Below are positions 17,539 through 26,118 of a stretch of DNA of 49,039 nucleotides, piece by piece; within the stretch, counting starts at the first letter, position 1; the number at the start of each line of letters is the position of its first letter. The stretch lies in contig CAYTPO010000130.1 in the NCBI GenBank assembly GCA_964439815.1, positions 1 through 49,039 on the forward strand, in the 5' to 3' direction. The translations under genes and the position numbers were made by a program. A model generated the notes under the pieces. The model made no database searches and had not been told where the DNA came from. It saw nothing but the letters and a program-made list of their open reading frames with translations. The stretch comes from JALSHZ01 sp964439815. Its GTDB lineage: Bacteria > Pseudomonadota > Gammaproteobacteria > UWMA-0217.

Positions 17539-18141
17539 ATGGTATCGAAACTTCGCCAGCAGATTGCCGCAGAGGCTGCCATGATCGTCTGGGATGAAGG
17601 CGTTCAGGACTATAACCAGGCGCGCACCAAGGCTTGTGCACGGCTGGGTGCTTCAGGTTTCGGTGACATGCCGGGCAATGTCGAAGTCGAGGCGGCGCTG
17701 AAGGCGTGGCTGAAGCTCTTTGCTACCAATGACGACAAGGCCCGCCTGGCGTGGTTGCGCACCACGGCGCTGGATGCGATGCGTTTTTTTGGCCGTTTCG
17801 ACCCCCGGTTGGTGGGTAGCGTGCTCAAGGGAACCGCTGGAGAATATTCAGCGATACAGCTCCATCTGTTCAGTGATGATGTGGAGGCCGTGGCGATCGA
17901 GATGCTGAACCACCGGATCCGCTATCAGGCGATCACTCGGCGCCAGAGCCGCAGACAGCCGCAGGGCATACCCGGATTTGCACTGGAGTGGGACGGGGTG
18001 CCGGTGGAGGTGTTGGTGTTTCCGGTGGATGGACTGCGGGTTTCGCCGCCAAGCCCCATCGATGGCAAGCCGATGCAGCGCGCCTCGCGGGAAAAGGTGG
18101 CACGGCTCCTGCAGGACGGGGAAGCGCGGAAAACAGGTTAG
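17539..18141 (+). CDS. Conserved protein with a degenerate nucleotidyltransferase-like motif
   Basis: A 200-residue soluble protein. I recall close relatives in many gamma- and betaproteobacteria but no established function. Residues about 93-110 read LVGSVLKGTAGEYSAIQL, which resembles the GS-x3-G-x3-D-x-D active-site signature of minimal nucleotidyltransferases, but the aspartates are replaced (S-A-I-Q). The N-terminus is helical and the C-terminus ends with VEVLVFPVDGLR and PIDGKPMQRAS, both family-like. It starts 12 bp after ponA on the same strand, so cotranscription is likely. Its stop codon overlaps the hemE stop on the other strand by 4 bp. Confidence 0.8.
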   Translation: MVSKLRQQIAAEAAMIVWDEGVQDYNQARTKACARLGASGFGDMPGNVEVEAALKAWLKLFATNDDKARLAWLRTTALDAMRFFGRFDPRLVGSVLKGTAGEYSAIQLHLFSDDVEAVAIEMLNHRIRYQAITRRQSRRQPQGIPGFALEWDGVPVEVLVFPVDGLRVSPPSPIDGKPMQRASREKVARLLQDGEARKTG

Positions 18142-19205
18142 CTGGAATGGAAGGGCTTGCTGAATTCATGCACCGAATCCACCAGCACCTTGACGTTTTC
18201 GGGGTCGATATGCTGGTGCACTCCGTGTCCGAGATTGAAGACATGCCCTTCGTGATGACCAAATGATGACAGGATGCGTTTGACCTCTTCCTGAATCTTC
18301 TCGGGAGCGCCATACAGCACACCTGGATCCATGTTGCCCTGCAGGCCGAGGCGGTCGCCGACTCGTTTGCGGGCGTCACCAATCTCGATGGTCCAGTCCA
18401 GGCCAACAGCGTCACAGCCCGTGTCGGCCTGAAGCTCCAGCCACTGGCCGCCGCCCTTGGTAAACATGATGACGGGGATTTTCTGTCCATCCTTCTCACG
18501 CGTCAGACCAGAAATGATCTGCTGCATGTAAGCCAGGGAGAACTCCTGATAGGTCGGTGTCGTCAGGGCGCCGCCCCAGGTATCGAAAATCATGACGGCT
18601 TGGGCGCCGGCGGCAATCTGGGCGTTCAGGTAGCTGGTGACGGCATCGGCGAGTACCTGCAAGACGTGGTGCAGCAGCTTTGGTTCGGTGTAAAGCATCC
18701 CCTTGGTATTGGCGAATTCCTTGCTGCTGCCACCTTCGAGCATGTAGGTGGCCAGCGTCCACGGGCTACCGGCGAATCCGATCAGTGGCACCTTGCCATC
18801 CAGCTCCTTGCGAATGGTTCGTACTGCATCCATGACATAGCCGAGTTCCACTTCAGGGTCGGGAGCGGTCAGTGCCTTGACGTCCGCAGCGGTGCGGATG
18901 GGGTGCTCGAATCGTGGCCCTTCGCCTTCGGTGAAGTAGAGTCCCAGCCCCATGGCGTCGGGGATCGTGAGGATGTCAGAGAAGAGAATGGCCGCGTCGA
19001 GGTCGTAGCGGCGCAGGGGTTGCATGGTGACTTCGCAGGCCAATTCGGGGTTGCGGCAAAGATCCATGAAGCTGCCGGCCTGGGCGCGGGTGGCCTTGTA
19101 TTCGGGCAGGTAGCGTCCCGCCTGGCGCATGATCCAGATGGGAGTCCGGTCTACCGGCTTGCGGAGCAGGGCACGGAGGAAACGGTCGTTTTTGAGATCG
19201 CTCAT
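18138..19205 (-). CDS. hemE: Uroporphyrinogen decarboxylase
   Basis: A 355-residue cytosolic, cofactor-free enzyme removing four carboxylates from uroporphyrinogen III to give coproporphyrinogen III. The N-terminal signature PIWIMRQAGRYLPEY, FSDILTIPDAMGL, GFAGSPWTLATYM and the C-terminal LGHGVHQHI are all intact. Full length. It reads on from yqeY after a 110-bp gap. In Pseudomonas hemE sits beyond gltD; here it is on the other side of ponA, a local rearrangement. Confidence 0.97.
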   Translation of the reverse strand: MSDLKNDRFLRALLRKPVDRTPIWIMRQAGRYLPEYKATRAQAGSFMDLCRNPELACEVTMQPLRRYDLDAAILFSDILTIPDAMGLGLYFTEGEGPRFEHPIRTAADVKALTAPDPEVELGYVMDAVRTIRKELDGKVPLIGFAGSPWTLATYMLEGGSSKEFANTKGMLYTEPKLLHHVLQVLADAVTSYLNAQIAAGAQAVMIFDTWGGALTTPTYQEFSLAYMQQIISGLTREKDGQKIPVIMFTKGGGQWLELQADTGCDAVGLDWTIEIGDARKRVGDRLGLQGNMDPGVLYGAPEKIQEEVKRILSSFGHHEGHVFNLGHGVHQHIDPENVKVLVDSVHEFSKPFHSS

Positions 19206-19315
19206 GAGTCAACCTTGTGGCAACTTCTTGCCGAAGCTTTTGGTGTTTATGTGAGTTGCAGCACAGAATCATACATCGGAGGCTGCAGCCAGGTCTCTAT
19301 TGATTTTCGGGGGAA

Positions 19316-19774
19316 TCAGCTGTTGAGGCGCTGCTTGATCAGGGTGCTGACGGCACCGATATCGGCACGCCCCTGCAGCTTGGGCTTGAGCTGGCCCATG
19401 ACCTTGCCCATGTCGCGAATGGACTGCGCGCCGGTTTCGCTGATGGCCGCATCGATCAGTGTGTCGATTTCCGCGGAACTCAGTTGGCTGGGCAGGTAAG
19501 ACTGGATGACCTCGATTTCGGCGTATTCCCGGGCGGCAAGCTCTTCCCGGCCCGCCTTTTCGTATTGCACGATGGATTCGCGGCGTTGCTTCACCATCTT
19601 GTCGAGGATACCCAGTATTGCAGCATCATCTGGTGTGTTGCGGGTATCGACTTCGACCTGCTTGATTGCTGCAAGCATCAGGCGGATCGTACCCAGCCGC
19701 TCCTTGTCGCCAGCCCGCATGGCGGTTTTCATGTCGTCCGTAATGCGGGATTTGAGGGATGCTTCAGCGCTCAT
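19316..19774 (-). CDS. yqeY: GatB/YqeY domain protein
   Basis: A 152-residue protein of the YqeY family, which resembles the C-terminal tail domain of the tRNA amidotransferase subunit GatB; its exact role is unsettled. The family pattern is clear: LKSRITDDMKTAMRAGDKER, LGTIRLMLAAIKQ, the hydrophobic YLPSQLS segment and DMGKVMGQLKPKLQGRAD. It starts 9 bp after rpsU, the standard order rpsU-yqeY. The usual next genes, dnaG and rpoD, are absent here. Confidence 0.93.
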   Translation of the reverse strand: MSAEASLKSRITDDMKTAMRAGDKERLGTIRLMLAAIKQVEVDTRNTPDDAAILGILDKMVKQRRESIVQYEKAGREELAAREYAEIEVIQSYLPSQLSSAEIDTLIDAAISETGAQSIRDMGKVMGQLKPKLQGRADIGAVSTLIKQRLNS

Positions 19775-19783
19775 GAGGGAATG

Positions 19784-19999
19784 CTAGTACAGACGGGTGC
19801 GACGGTTGATGTCCTTGGAAAGACGCTTGAGGTTGCGCTTTACAGCGGCGGCCTTCTTGCGCTTACGGGTTGCAGTGGGCTTTTCGTAGAATTCCCTGCG
19901 ACGCACTTCGCTGAGGATGCCGGCCTTTTCGCAGCTCCGCTTGAAACGACGAAGTGCAATATCAAAAGGTTCATTCTCTTTAATCCGAACGGCGGGCAT
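19784..19999 (-). CDS. rpsU: 30S ribosomal protein S21
   Basis: A 71-residue, highly basic protein starting MPAVRIKENEPFDIALRRFK, typical of S21. It sits near the anti-Shine-Dalgarno helix of 16S rRNA. Length and sequence match the gammaproteobacterial family. A consensus-like sigma-70 promoter lies upstream (20060-20087), and tsaD is divergent, the usual arrangement. Confidence 0.98.
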   Translation of the reverse strand: MPAVRIKENEPFDIALRRFKRSCEKAGILSEVRRREFYEKPTATRKRKKAAAVKRNLKRLSKDINRRTRLY

Positions 20000-20059
20000 T
20001 AATATCTCCTGTTAGTAAATCTGTTTGGTGGCAAGAACCACGAAGCATAAAGTTCGCGA

Positions 20060-20087
20060 ATTATAATGAGCTGCCGGCAAATTGCAA
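20060..20087 (-). promoter_or_regulatory. Sigma-70 promoter of rpsU
   Basis: On the minus strand: -35 TTGCAA (20087-20082), a 16-bp spacer and a perfect -10 TATAAT (20065-20060). The -10 box lies about 60 bp upstream of the rpsU start codon. Confidence 0.75.
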
Positions 20088-20179
20088 AAGATAATGTTGC
20101 GGGCCTCCTCAAGCATCGTTGTTTGGGGATAGAATGACAGCCCCCAAACCGGAGTCAACGGATATCAGGCCATGAGTAG

Positions 20180-21187
20180 ATGAAAATCCTGGGAATAGAG
20201 ACATCATGTGACGAAACTGGCGTTGCCGTTTTCGATCAGGAACGGGGGCTGCTGGCTCATGAGCTGTTCTCGCAGGTTGAACTGCATGCGCTCTATGGCG
20301 GGGTAGTACCCGAGCTGGCGTCACGTGACCATATTCGCAAGGCCGTCCCGTTGATCGACAAGCTGCTGGAGAAGGCCAACGTCTTCCCGTGGGAGCTGGA
20401 TGCGGTTGCCTATACGGCCGGTCCCGGCCTGGTGGGGGCATTGATGGTGGGGGCGATGCTTGGGCGGTCGCTGTCGTTCGGGCTGAACATCCCGGCGATC
20501 CCGGTACATCACATGGAGGGTCATCTGCTGGCGCCCATGCTGGAAGAGCGAAAGCCGGAATTCCCCTTTCTTGCCCTGCTGGTCTCTGGCGGGCATACGA
20601 TGCTGGTTCAGGTGGCTGAAGTGGGGTGCTATAGCGTGTTGGGCGAAACGCTGGATGATGCCGTGGGTGAAGCATTCGACAAGACCGCGAAAATGCTGGG
20701 CCTGCCGTACCCGGGAGGCCCGGAGTTGGCCAGGCTGGCCAGGCAGGGTGATGCTTCCCGATTTACGTTTCCCCGTCCAATGGTCGATCGACCGGGGCTG
20801 GACTTCAGCTTCAGCGGATTGAAGACTTATGCGCTCAACACGCTTGCCAAATGCGCCGGATCCGACCAGGACAAGGCTGATATCGCTCGGGCTTTCGAGG
20901 ATGCGGTGGTCGATACGCTGTTCATCAAGGCGCGCCGGGCGTTGCGTGAAACGGGTTTGGGAAGTCTGGTGGTTGCCGGTGGCGTTGGGGCCAATCAGCG
21001 TTTGCGGGAGCGGCTGGATACTCTGGATGCCCCCGTCTTCTATCCCCGACCGGAATTCTGTACCGACAATGGTGCAATGATTGCCTATGCCGGCATGCAG
21101 AGGCTGCTGGCCGGAAAGACCGCGGGGCTGGGTGTCGAGGTGAAGCCTCGCTGGTCGCTGGAGGATCTGGCTTCGTCGGTTGCCTGA
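20180..21187 (+). CDS. tsaD: tRNA N6-adenosine threonylcarbamoyltransferase
   Basis: A 335-residue enzyme transferring the threonylcarbamoyl group to A37 of ANN-decoding tRNAs (t6A), working with TsaB and TsaE. H111 and H115 (PVHHMEGH) bind the metal. MKILGIETSCDETGVA and GGVGANQRLRERL are the ASKHA-fold signatures. Full length. Divergent from rpsU. It converges with plsY across 26 bp filled largely by a dispersed repeat (21188-21208). Confidence 0.97.
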   Translation: MKILGIETSCDETGVAVFDQERGLLAHELFSQVELHALYGGVVPELASRDHIRKAVPLIDKLLEKANVFPWELDAVAYTAGPGLVGALMVGAMLGRSLSFGLNIPAIPVHHMEGHLLAPMLEERKPEFPFLALLVSGGHTMLVQVAEVGCYSVLGETLDDAVGEAFDKTAKMLGLPYPGGPELARLARQGDASRFTFPRPMVDRPGLDFSFSGLKTYALNTLAKCAGSDQDKADIARAFEDAVVDTLFIKARRALRETGLGSLVVAGGVGANQRLRERLDTLDAPVFYPRPEFCTDNGAMIAYAGMQRLLAGKTAGLGVEVKPRWSLEDLASSVA

Positions 21188-21208
21188 AACCTGAATCCGA
21201 GGCTTGAA
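21188..21208 (+). repeat. Dispersed AACCTGAATCCGAGG repeat, copy 2
   Basis: AACCTGAATCCGAGG then CTTGAA, beginning on the base after the tsaD stop codon and filling most of the 26-bp gap to the convergent plsY stop. It matches 7784-7804 in inverse orientation with one base different. Confidence 0.6.
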
Positions 21209-21213
21209 CCCTT

Positions 21214-21786
21214 TCAGCCTTCGGTGCCGTCCAGCAATTTGCGGATATTGCTGCGGTGACGCCAGAAGACCAATGCGGCAAGCAGGATGCCAAAGAGGGT
21301 AAATGATCCCGAACCTGTAATCAGCCAGATATAGAGCGGCGTCAATGCCGTGGCCGTCAGTGCCGAGAGGGAAGAAATCTTCTTCAGCTTGAAAATCAGC
21401 AGCCAGGTTCCCAGGGCAGCCAGCCCGATGCGCCAGTCCAGGCCCATCAGGATACCCGCAGCCGTGGCGACGCCCTTGCCCCCGGCAAACCTGAAAAAGA
21501 CCGGATAGAGATGCCCAAGAAAGGCAGCTCCTGCCACCAGTAACTGAACTTCCAGGCTGGCGCCCATCCATTTGGCAATGAGAACGGGTATCAATCCCTT
21601 TAGCAGATCACCCAGTAGCGTGATTGCGGCAGCCTTCTTGCCGCCAGTGCGCAAAACGTTGGTAGCCCCCGGGTTGCCCGAGCCCTGAGTCCTCGGATCC
21701 GGGAGCCCCATCAGATGACTGACGATGATGGCGCTCGACAGTGAACCCAGCAGGTATCCCGCCACAATAAGAAAAGTCTCTTGCAC
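21214..21786 (-). CDS. plsY: Glycerol-3-phosphate acyltransferase PlsY
   Basis: A 190-residue polytopic inner-membrane enzyme that acylates glycerol 3-phosphate from acyl-phosphate in phospholipid synthesis. The conserved loops SGNPGATNVLRT, GHLYPVFFRFAGGKGVAT and the C-terminal WRHRSNIRKLLDGTE are all present, with about five membrane segments. Full length. Its position opposite tsaD is common in gammaproteobacteria. Confidence 0.96.
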   Translation of the reverse strand: MQETFLIVAGYLLGSLSSAIIVSHLMGLPDPRTQGSGNPGATNVLRTGGKKAAAITLLGDLLKGLIPVLIAKWMGASLEVQLLVAGAAFLGHLYPVFFRFAGGKGVATAAGILMGLDWRIGLAALGTWLLIFKLKKISSLSALTATALTPLYIWLITGSGSFTLFGILLAALVFWRHRSNIRKLLDGTEG

Positions 21787-21844
21787 TGTGTATCCCAGTT
21801 CATTAGGTTAATTGATCTGATTCTAGCGTATTTCTGCAGAGCCG

Positions 21845-22618
21845 ATGCCGCAATTGTCCATCACTGTACAGGGGCAGGGGCCCGAAATGGTGTTGCTGCA
21901 CGGCTGGGGCATGAACGCGGCCGTCTGGTCGCCGTTGTTGCCGGGGCTGGTCAACCACTATCGGGTCACCTGTATCGATCTTCCCGGACACGGCGGCTCG
22001 ACTGCGCTGGATGGCAATACCTTGCCTGACTGGCTGGCGGCGCTGGCGCAGGTTGCGCCTCCTCGGGCCATCTGGGTCGGCTGGTCGCTTGGCGGCATGC
22101 TGGCGCTTGCGTTTGCCAGCAGATATTCGGCACGCGTCCGGCAGCTGGTTAGCGTGGCTGCCAATCTCCGCTTTGTTGCGGATGCCGCGTGGCCTGATGC
22201 GATAGCTCCCGCACAGTTGCGGGAGGTTGCCAGCGGTGTTGTCGACGATCCGGCAGCTACGCTGCGTCGTTTTGTTGCGCTGCAGTTCATGGGGGGGGCG
22301 ATGTCGCGCGAGGTGCTTAGGCGCGTGCAGGCGGCAGTAACGCAGCCGCTACCCGACCGCAATGCGCTTGCCGCAGGGTTGGAGTTGTTGCGGCTGATTG
22401 ATAATCGTGAAGGCCTGGCAGAACTCGAGGTGCCATTGACAATGATATTCGGTGAGCATGACAAGCTGGTTCCACTCTCGGTGATTGCAGCCATCAGGCG
22501 GCTCGACGCGGACAGCGATATCCGTGTGATCCCCGGTGCAGGTCATGCGCCCTTTCTTTCCCACCCCGATGCCTTCTTGAAGGTACTCCGGGAATCCCTG
22601 CCGTCTGATCATGGATGA
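21845..22618 (+). CDS. bioH: Pimeloyl-[acyl-carrier protein] methyl ester esterase
   Basis: A 257-residue alpha/beta hydrolase cleaving the methyl ester from pimeloyl-ACP, which ends the disguised fatty-acid route to the biotin precursor. The triad is S81 (GWSLGG), D206 (FGEHDKLVP) and H234 (GAGHAPFLSHP). LLHGWGMNAAVW forms the oxyanion region. Length and residues match E. coli BioH. The ribosome-binding site before the ATG at 21845 is weak. The gene overlaps bioC by 8 bp. Confidence 0.94.
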   Translation: MPQLSITVQGQGPEMVLLHGWGMNAAVWSPLLPGLVNHYRVTCIDLPGHGGSTALDGNTLPDWLAALAQVAPPRAIWVGWSLGGMLALAFASRYSARVRQLVSVAANLRFVADAAWPDAIAPAQLREVASGVVDDPAATLRRFVALQFMGGAMSREVLRRVQAAVTQPLPDRNALAAGLELLRLIDNREGLAELEVPLTMIFGEHDKLVPLSVIAAIRRLDADSDIRVIPGAGHAPFLSHPDAFLKVLRESLPSDHG

Positions 22619-23471
22619 GTTCCAGCTGGATCGCCGTCATGCGAGGCGGTCGTTTGATCAGGCGGCATCCTCTTATGATGAGGCTGCGGTACTGCAGCGT
22701 GAAATCGGAGATCGTCTTGTCGATCGCCTGGAATATATCCGGATCGAGCCGAAGCGTGTTCTGGATCTGGGTGCGGGAACTGGCTATGTCACCGGGTTAT
22801 TGCTGGACAGGTACCCGGGGAGTGAAATCTGGGCCATGGATTTTGCCCCTGCCATGCTGCAGAAGGTTACCTGCAAGCGCGGCTGGTTCCGGCGGCCAAG
22901 GCGCATCTGTGCCGATGCGGGGGCGCTGCCATGCCGTGATGCGAGTTTTGATCTCGTTGTGTCCAATCTCATGTTGCAGTGGTGTTTGCCGCTGGAGAAT
23001 TATTTCGCCGAGATTCGCAGGGTACTGGCGGCGGATGGCTTGTTGATGTTTTCCAGTTTTGGTCCGGATACGCTGAAGGAGTTGCGTCAGGCCTGGGCGG
23101 GTGTGGATGATGGCTGGCATGTGCATGAATTTGTCGATATGCATGACGTGGGGGATGCGCTGGTGGCTACCGGTTTTGCCGGGCCAGTGATGGATATGGA
23201 GATGATCACTCTGACCTATCGTGACCTGCTGGGGTTGATGCGTGATCTCAAGGCCATCGGCGCGGTCAATTCTTCGCGGGAGCGCAGGCGAGGGTTGTTG
23301 GGCCGCCAGGGGTATCGGCGCCTCTGTGAAGCCTATGAGCGGTTCCGTACTGCGGAGCATCTGCTACCGGCGAGCTACGAAATCATCTATGGACACGCGT
23401 GGGTGCCAGATGTGCCGGCTCCTTCGGTGACAAAAGAAAATGTCGGATTTCGAATTGTTGCGCAGAAGTGA
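22611..23471 (+). CDS. bioC: Malonyl-[acyl-carrier protein] O-methyltransferase
   Basis: A 286-residue class I SAM-dependent methyltransferase that methylates malonyl-ACP, allowing it to prime pimelate synthesis. The SAM loop is RVLDLGAGTGYVTG (about residues 49-62). FDLVVSNLMLQWC and LLMFSSFGPDTLKELR are BioC-type blocks. It opens inside the bioH stop region, so bioH-bioC are translationally coupled and act at opposite ends of the same pathway. No other biotin genes are in the window. Confidence 0.94.
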   Translation: MDEFQLDRRHARRSFDQAASSYDEAAVLQREIGDRLVDRLEYIRIEPKRVLDLGAGTGYVTGLLLDRYPGSEIWAMDFAPAMLQKVTCKRGWFRRPRRICADAGALPCRDASFDLVVSNLMLQWCLPLENYFAEIRRVLAADGLLMFSSFGPDTLKELRQAWAGVDDGWHVHEFVDMHDVGDALVATGFAGPVMDMEMITLTYRDLLGLMRDLKAIGAVNSSRERRRGLLGRQGYRRLCEAYERFRTAEHLLPASYEIIYGHAWVPDVPAPSVTKENVGFRIVAQK

Positions 23472-23568
23472 CGGAAGTGTATCTATATCATTGTTATCTA
23501 AGGGTAAAGCGCTGAATTTCCGGGCGTGGTGGGGTGGGTCTTTACCTGAGTGAAACACTTGGTTTCTA

Positions 23569-23596
23569 TTGATTTTTCGCAATGATTCTGTATCCT
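23569..23596 (+). promoter_or_regulatory. Candidate ccoN promoter overlapping an FNR-like half-site
   Basis: TTGATT (23569-23574), a 16-bp spacer and TATCCT (23591-23596) form a plausible sigma-70 promoter about 90 bp upstream of ccoN. The segment TTGAT-TTTT-CGCAA (23569-23582) keeps one exact half and three of five bases of the other half of an FNR/ANR box (TTGAT-N4-ATCAA). Oxygen control of cbb3 operons by FNR proteins is common, but this site is imperfect. Confidence 0.4.
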
Positions 23597-23686
23597 CACG
23601 CGACTTTTGTTCTATTCGTTTGACCGCCGGGCTGCTGTTCACGGAGCCGCAAAAGTCAGACAGACATTAAATTTTGGGAGAGGCTT

Positions 23687-25144
23687 ATGGCTGGCGCTGT
23701 ACCTGTCATGCATCAGGAATACAACTACGAAATCATCAAGAAATTCGCAATGGCCGCGCTGTTCTGGGCCGTTGCGGGAATGCTGGCCGGCGTCTATATC
23801 GCTTCGGAGCTGGCATGGCCTTTTCTCAACTATGATCTGGAGTACATCACGTTTGGCCGCTTGCGCCCCGTGCACACCTCCGGGGTCATCTTCGGTTTTG
23901 GCGGTAACGCGCTGTTTGCGACCTCCTACTATGTGGTGCAGCGAACCTGTCAGGCGCGGCTTCCCAGTGATGCGGCGGCCAACTTCACTTTCTGGGGCTG
24001 GAATATCGCCATCCTGCTGGGTGGTATCAGCTACATGCTGGGTTACAGCCAGGGCCGTGAGTATGCCGAGCCGGAATGGCCGATCGATCTGCTGATCACC
24101 GTTGTCTGGGTAACCTACTTCTGGCTCTATGCCGAAACCCTGCGTCGTCGCTCCCAGCCGCATATCTATGTTGCCAACTGGTTCTACATGGGCTTTATTC
24201 TGGCCACGGCGCTGTTGCACATCTTCAATAACCTCTCCATGCCCGTCAGCCTCACCGGGATGAAGTCCTACAGCCTGTTCGCCGGTGCCCAGGATGCGAT
24301 GACGCAATGGTGGTACGGACACAACGCGGTGGGCTTTTTCCTGACGGCTGCATTCCTCGGGATGATGTATTACTTCGTGCCCAAGCAGGCCGGACGCCCC
24401 ATCTATTCCTATCGCCTTTCCATCGTCCACTTCTGGGCGCTGGTGTTCCTGTACATGTGGGTGGGTGCTCACCATCTGCACTGGACGGCGATTCCCGACT
24501 GGACTTCCTCGCTGGCAGCGACCTTCTCCATCGTTCTGCTGATGCCCTCCTGGGGTGGCATGATCAATGGCGTCATGACGCTCTCCGGTGCCTGGGACAA
24601 GCTGCGTAGCGACCCGATCATGCTGTTCATGATCACTGCGCTGTCTTTCTACGGCATGTCGACCTTCGAAGGTCCGATGATGTCGCTGAAGAGCGTCAAT
24701 GCACTGTCCCACTACACCGACTGGACCGTTGGTCACGTTCACTCCGGCGCGCTGGGCTGGGTGGCGATGATCTCGTTTGCATCCTTCTACCACATGATTC
24801 CGCGGCTCTATAACACCACGCTCTACAGCATGCGTCTGGTGTATGTGCACTTCTTCCTCGCGACCATCGGTATCGTGCTCTACATCGTGGCGCTGTGGGT
24901 ATCCGGCATTGGCCAGGGTCTCATGCTCAGGGCGTTCGACGATTACGGCAACCTTGCCTACACGTTTGTCGAGTCGGTTGTATTCATGCACTGGCCGCTG
25001 GTAACGCGGGCATTGGGCGGGCTCTTCTTCCTGACGGGGGCCTGCATCATGGTGGTCAATATCTATATGACTGTTAGAGTGGCGAAGCGCGAATCAGCCA
25101 GAGTCGAAGCTGCCGAAACAGCCAACAAGCTGGCAGAAGCATAA
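23687..25144 (+). CDS. ccoN: cbb3-type cytochrome c oxidase subunit I
   Basis: A 485-residue catalytic subunit with about twelve membrane helices. It reduces oxygen to water at the haem b3-CuB centre with very high oxygen affinity. Visible signatures: RPVHTSG with a low-spin haem b ligand, WWYGHNAVGFFLT with the CuB ligand H212, GAHHLHWTAIP with the two further CuB histidines, and TVGHVHSGALGW with the haem ligands. Length is typical of CcoN. A GGGAGAGG ribosome-binding site precedes the ATG. First gene of the cco operon. Confidence 0.97.
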   Translation: MAGAVPVMHQEYNYEIIKKFAMAALFWAVAGMLAGVYIASELAWPFLNYDLEYITFGRLRPVHTSGVIFGFGGNALFATSYYVVQRTCQARLPSDAAANFTFWGWNIAILLGGISYMLGYSQGREYAEPEWPIDLLITVVWVTYFWLYAETLRRRSQPHIYVANWFYMGFILATALLHIFNNLSMPVSLTGMKSYSLFAGAQDAMTQWWYGHNAVGFFLTAAFLGMMYYFVPKQAGRPIYSYRLSIVHFWALVFLYMWVGAHHLHWTAIPDWTSSLAATFSIVLLMPSWGGMINGVMTLSGAWDKLRSDPIMLFMITALSFYGMSTFEGPMMSLKSVNALSHYTDWTVGHVHSGALGWVAMISFASFYHMIPRLYNTTLYSMRLVYVHFFLATIGIVLYIVALWVSGIGQGLMLRAFDDYGNLAYTFVESVVFMHWPLVTRALGGLFFLTGACIMVVNIYMTVRVAKRESARVEAAETANKLAEA

Positions 25145-25159
25145 GGGGACATCTTCACT

Positions 25160-25897
25160 ATGTTTAAACATGAAAGTATCGAAACGAACTCCGGATTGCT
25201 GATCATCCTGTCGCTGGTGGCTATGGGAATCGGTGGGCTGGTAGAGATTGTGCCCCTGTTCTATATCAACGACACGATCGAAAAGGTCGAGGGTGTTCGC
25301 CCCTATACGCCGCTGGAATTGCGAGGCAGGGACATCTATCAGCGAGAAGGCTGCTTTCTCTGCCATTCGCAGATGATTCGCCCTTTCCGTGATGAGGATC
25401 TGCGTTATGGTCATTACTCACTGGCGGCAGAGTCGCAGTACGACCACCCATTCCAGTGGGGGTCGAAGCGAACCGGACCTGATCTGGCTCGGGTCGGTGG
25501 GAAGTATTCCAATGAGTGGCATGTGCAGCATCTGATTGGTCCAAGGACTGTTGTACCCGAATCCATCATGCCCAACTATCCCTGGTTGCTGAAACGTGAT
25601 CTGCAGTATGCCGATGTCGGTGATCGCATGCGGGCGCTCAAGAAGGTGGGCGTTCCCTATTCACTGACCAAGGTCGAATACGATGCCAACGTCGAGAAGT
25701 TCGGCGAGGATGTGGCTGTGGATCTCGATATCAATCGTGCTGAAGAGAATCTGCTGGCCGAGGCGCAGAAAGAGAATTTCGATGGCGATCCTGGCAAGCT
25801 CACCGAGATGGATGCGCTGGTTGCGTATCTGCAGATGCTGGGAACGCTGGTGGACTTCAACAAATATGACGAAGGGTATTTTGTTGAATTTCGTTGA
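25160..25897 (+). CDS. ccoO: cbb3-type cytochrome c oxidase subunit II (monohaem)
   Basis: A 245-residue membrane-anchored c-type cytochrome. The N-terminal helix (residues 12-36) anchors it and C65, C68 and H69 (GCFLCHSQ) bind the single haem c. The axial methionine region is ESIMPNYPWLL. It passes electrons from CcoP to CcoN. Full length. It lies 15 bp after ccoN. Confidence 0.97.
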   Translation: MFKHESIETNSGLLIILSLVAMGIGGLVEIVPLFYINDTIEKVEGVRPYTPLELRGRDIYQREGCFLCHSQMIRPFRDEDLRYGHYSLAAESQYDHPFQWGSKRTGPDLARVGGKYSNEWHVQHLIGPRTVVPESIMPNYPWLLKRDLQYADVGDRMRALKKVGVPYSLTKVEYDANVEKFGEDVAVDLDINRAEENLLAEAQKENFDGDPGKLTEMDALVAYLQMLGTLVDFNKYDEGYFVEFR

Positions 25898-25914
25898 TGC
25901 CGGCGGGTTGACCG

Positions 25915-26118
25915 ATGCTGGTTGATTTCTGGCACTGGATTACGCAACTGTCGAACAGCAAGATAGTTGCGTTGCTGATCTTCTTTCCGCTGTTCATGGG
26001 AATCGTCATCTACGTTTTCACGAACAAGGAGAGATCCAAGCGCCTCGAATCCTATAAATATATGCCATTTCAGGATGACGAGCCTGAGGTGAAACACGAA
26101 AAGGGTAATGTAAAATGA
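25915..26118 (+). CDS. ccoQ: cbb3-type cytochrome c oxidase subunit CcoQ
   Basis: A 67-residue protein with a single membrane helix (residues 16-36, KIVALLIFFPLFMGIVIYVF) and a charged cytoplasmic tail including MPFQDDEPE, as in CcoQ/FixQ, which stabilises the oxidase complex. Slightly longer than many CcoQ proteins. Its stop codon overlaps the ccoP start (ATGA). Confidence 0.9.
   Translation: MLVDFWHWITQLSNSKIVALLIFFPLFMGIVIYVFTNKERSKRLESYKYMPFQDDEPEVKHEKGNVK

Noticed and set aside
23639..24991. A 450-codon open frame antisense to ccoN
   Set aside because: It is a shadow frame; its His/Gln/Arg-rich composition is typical of the complement of a membrane protein gene.
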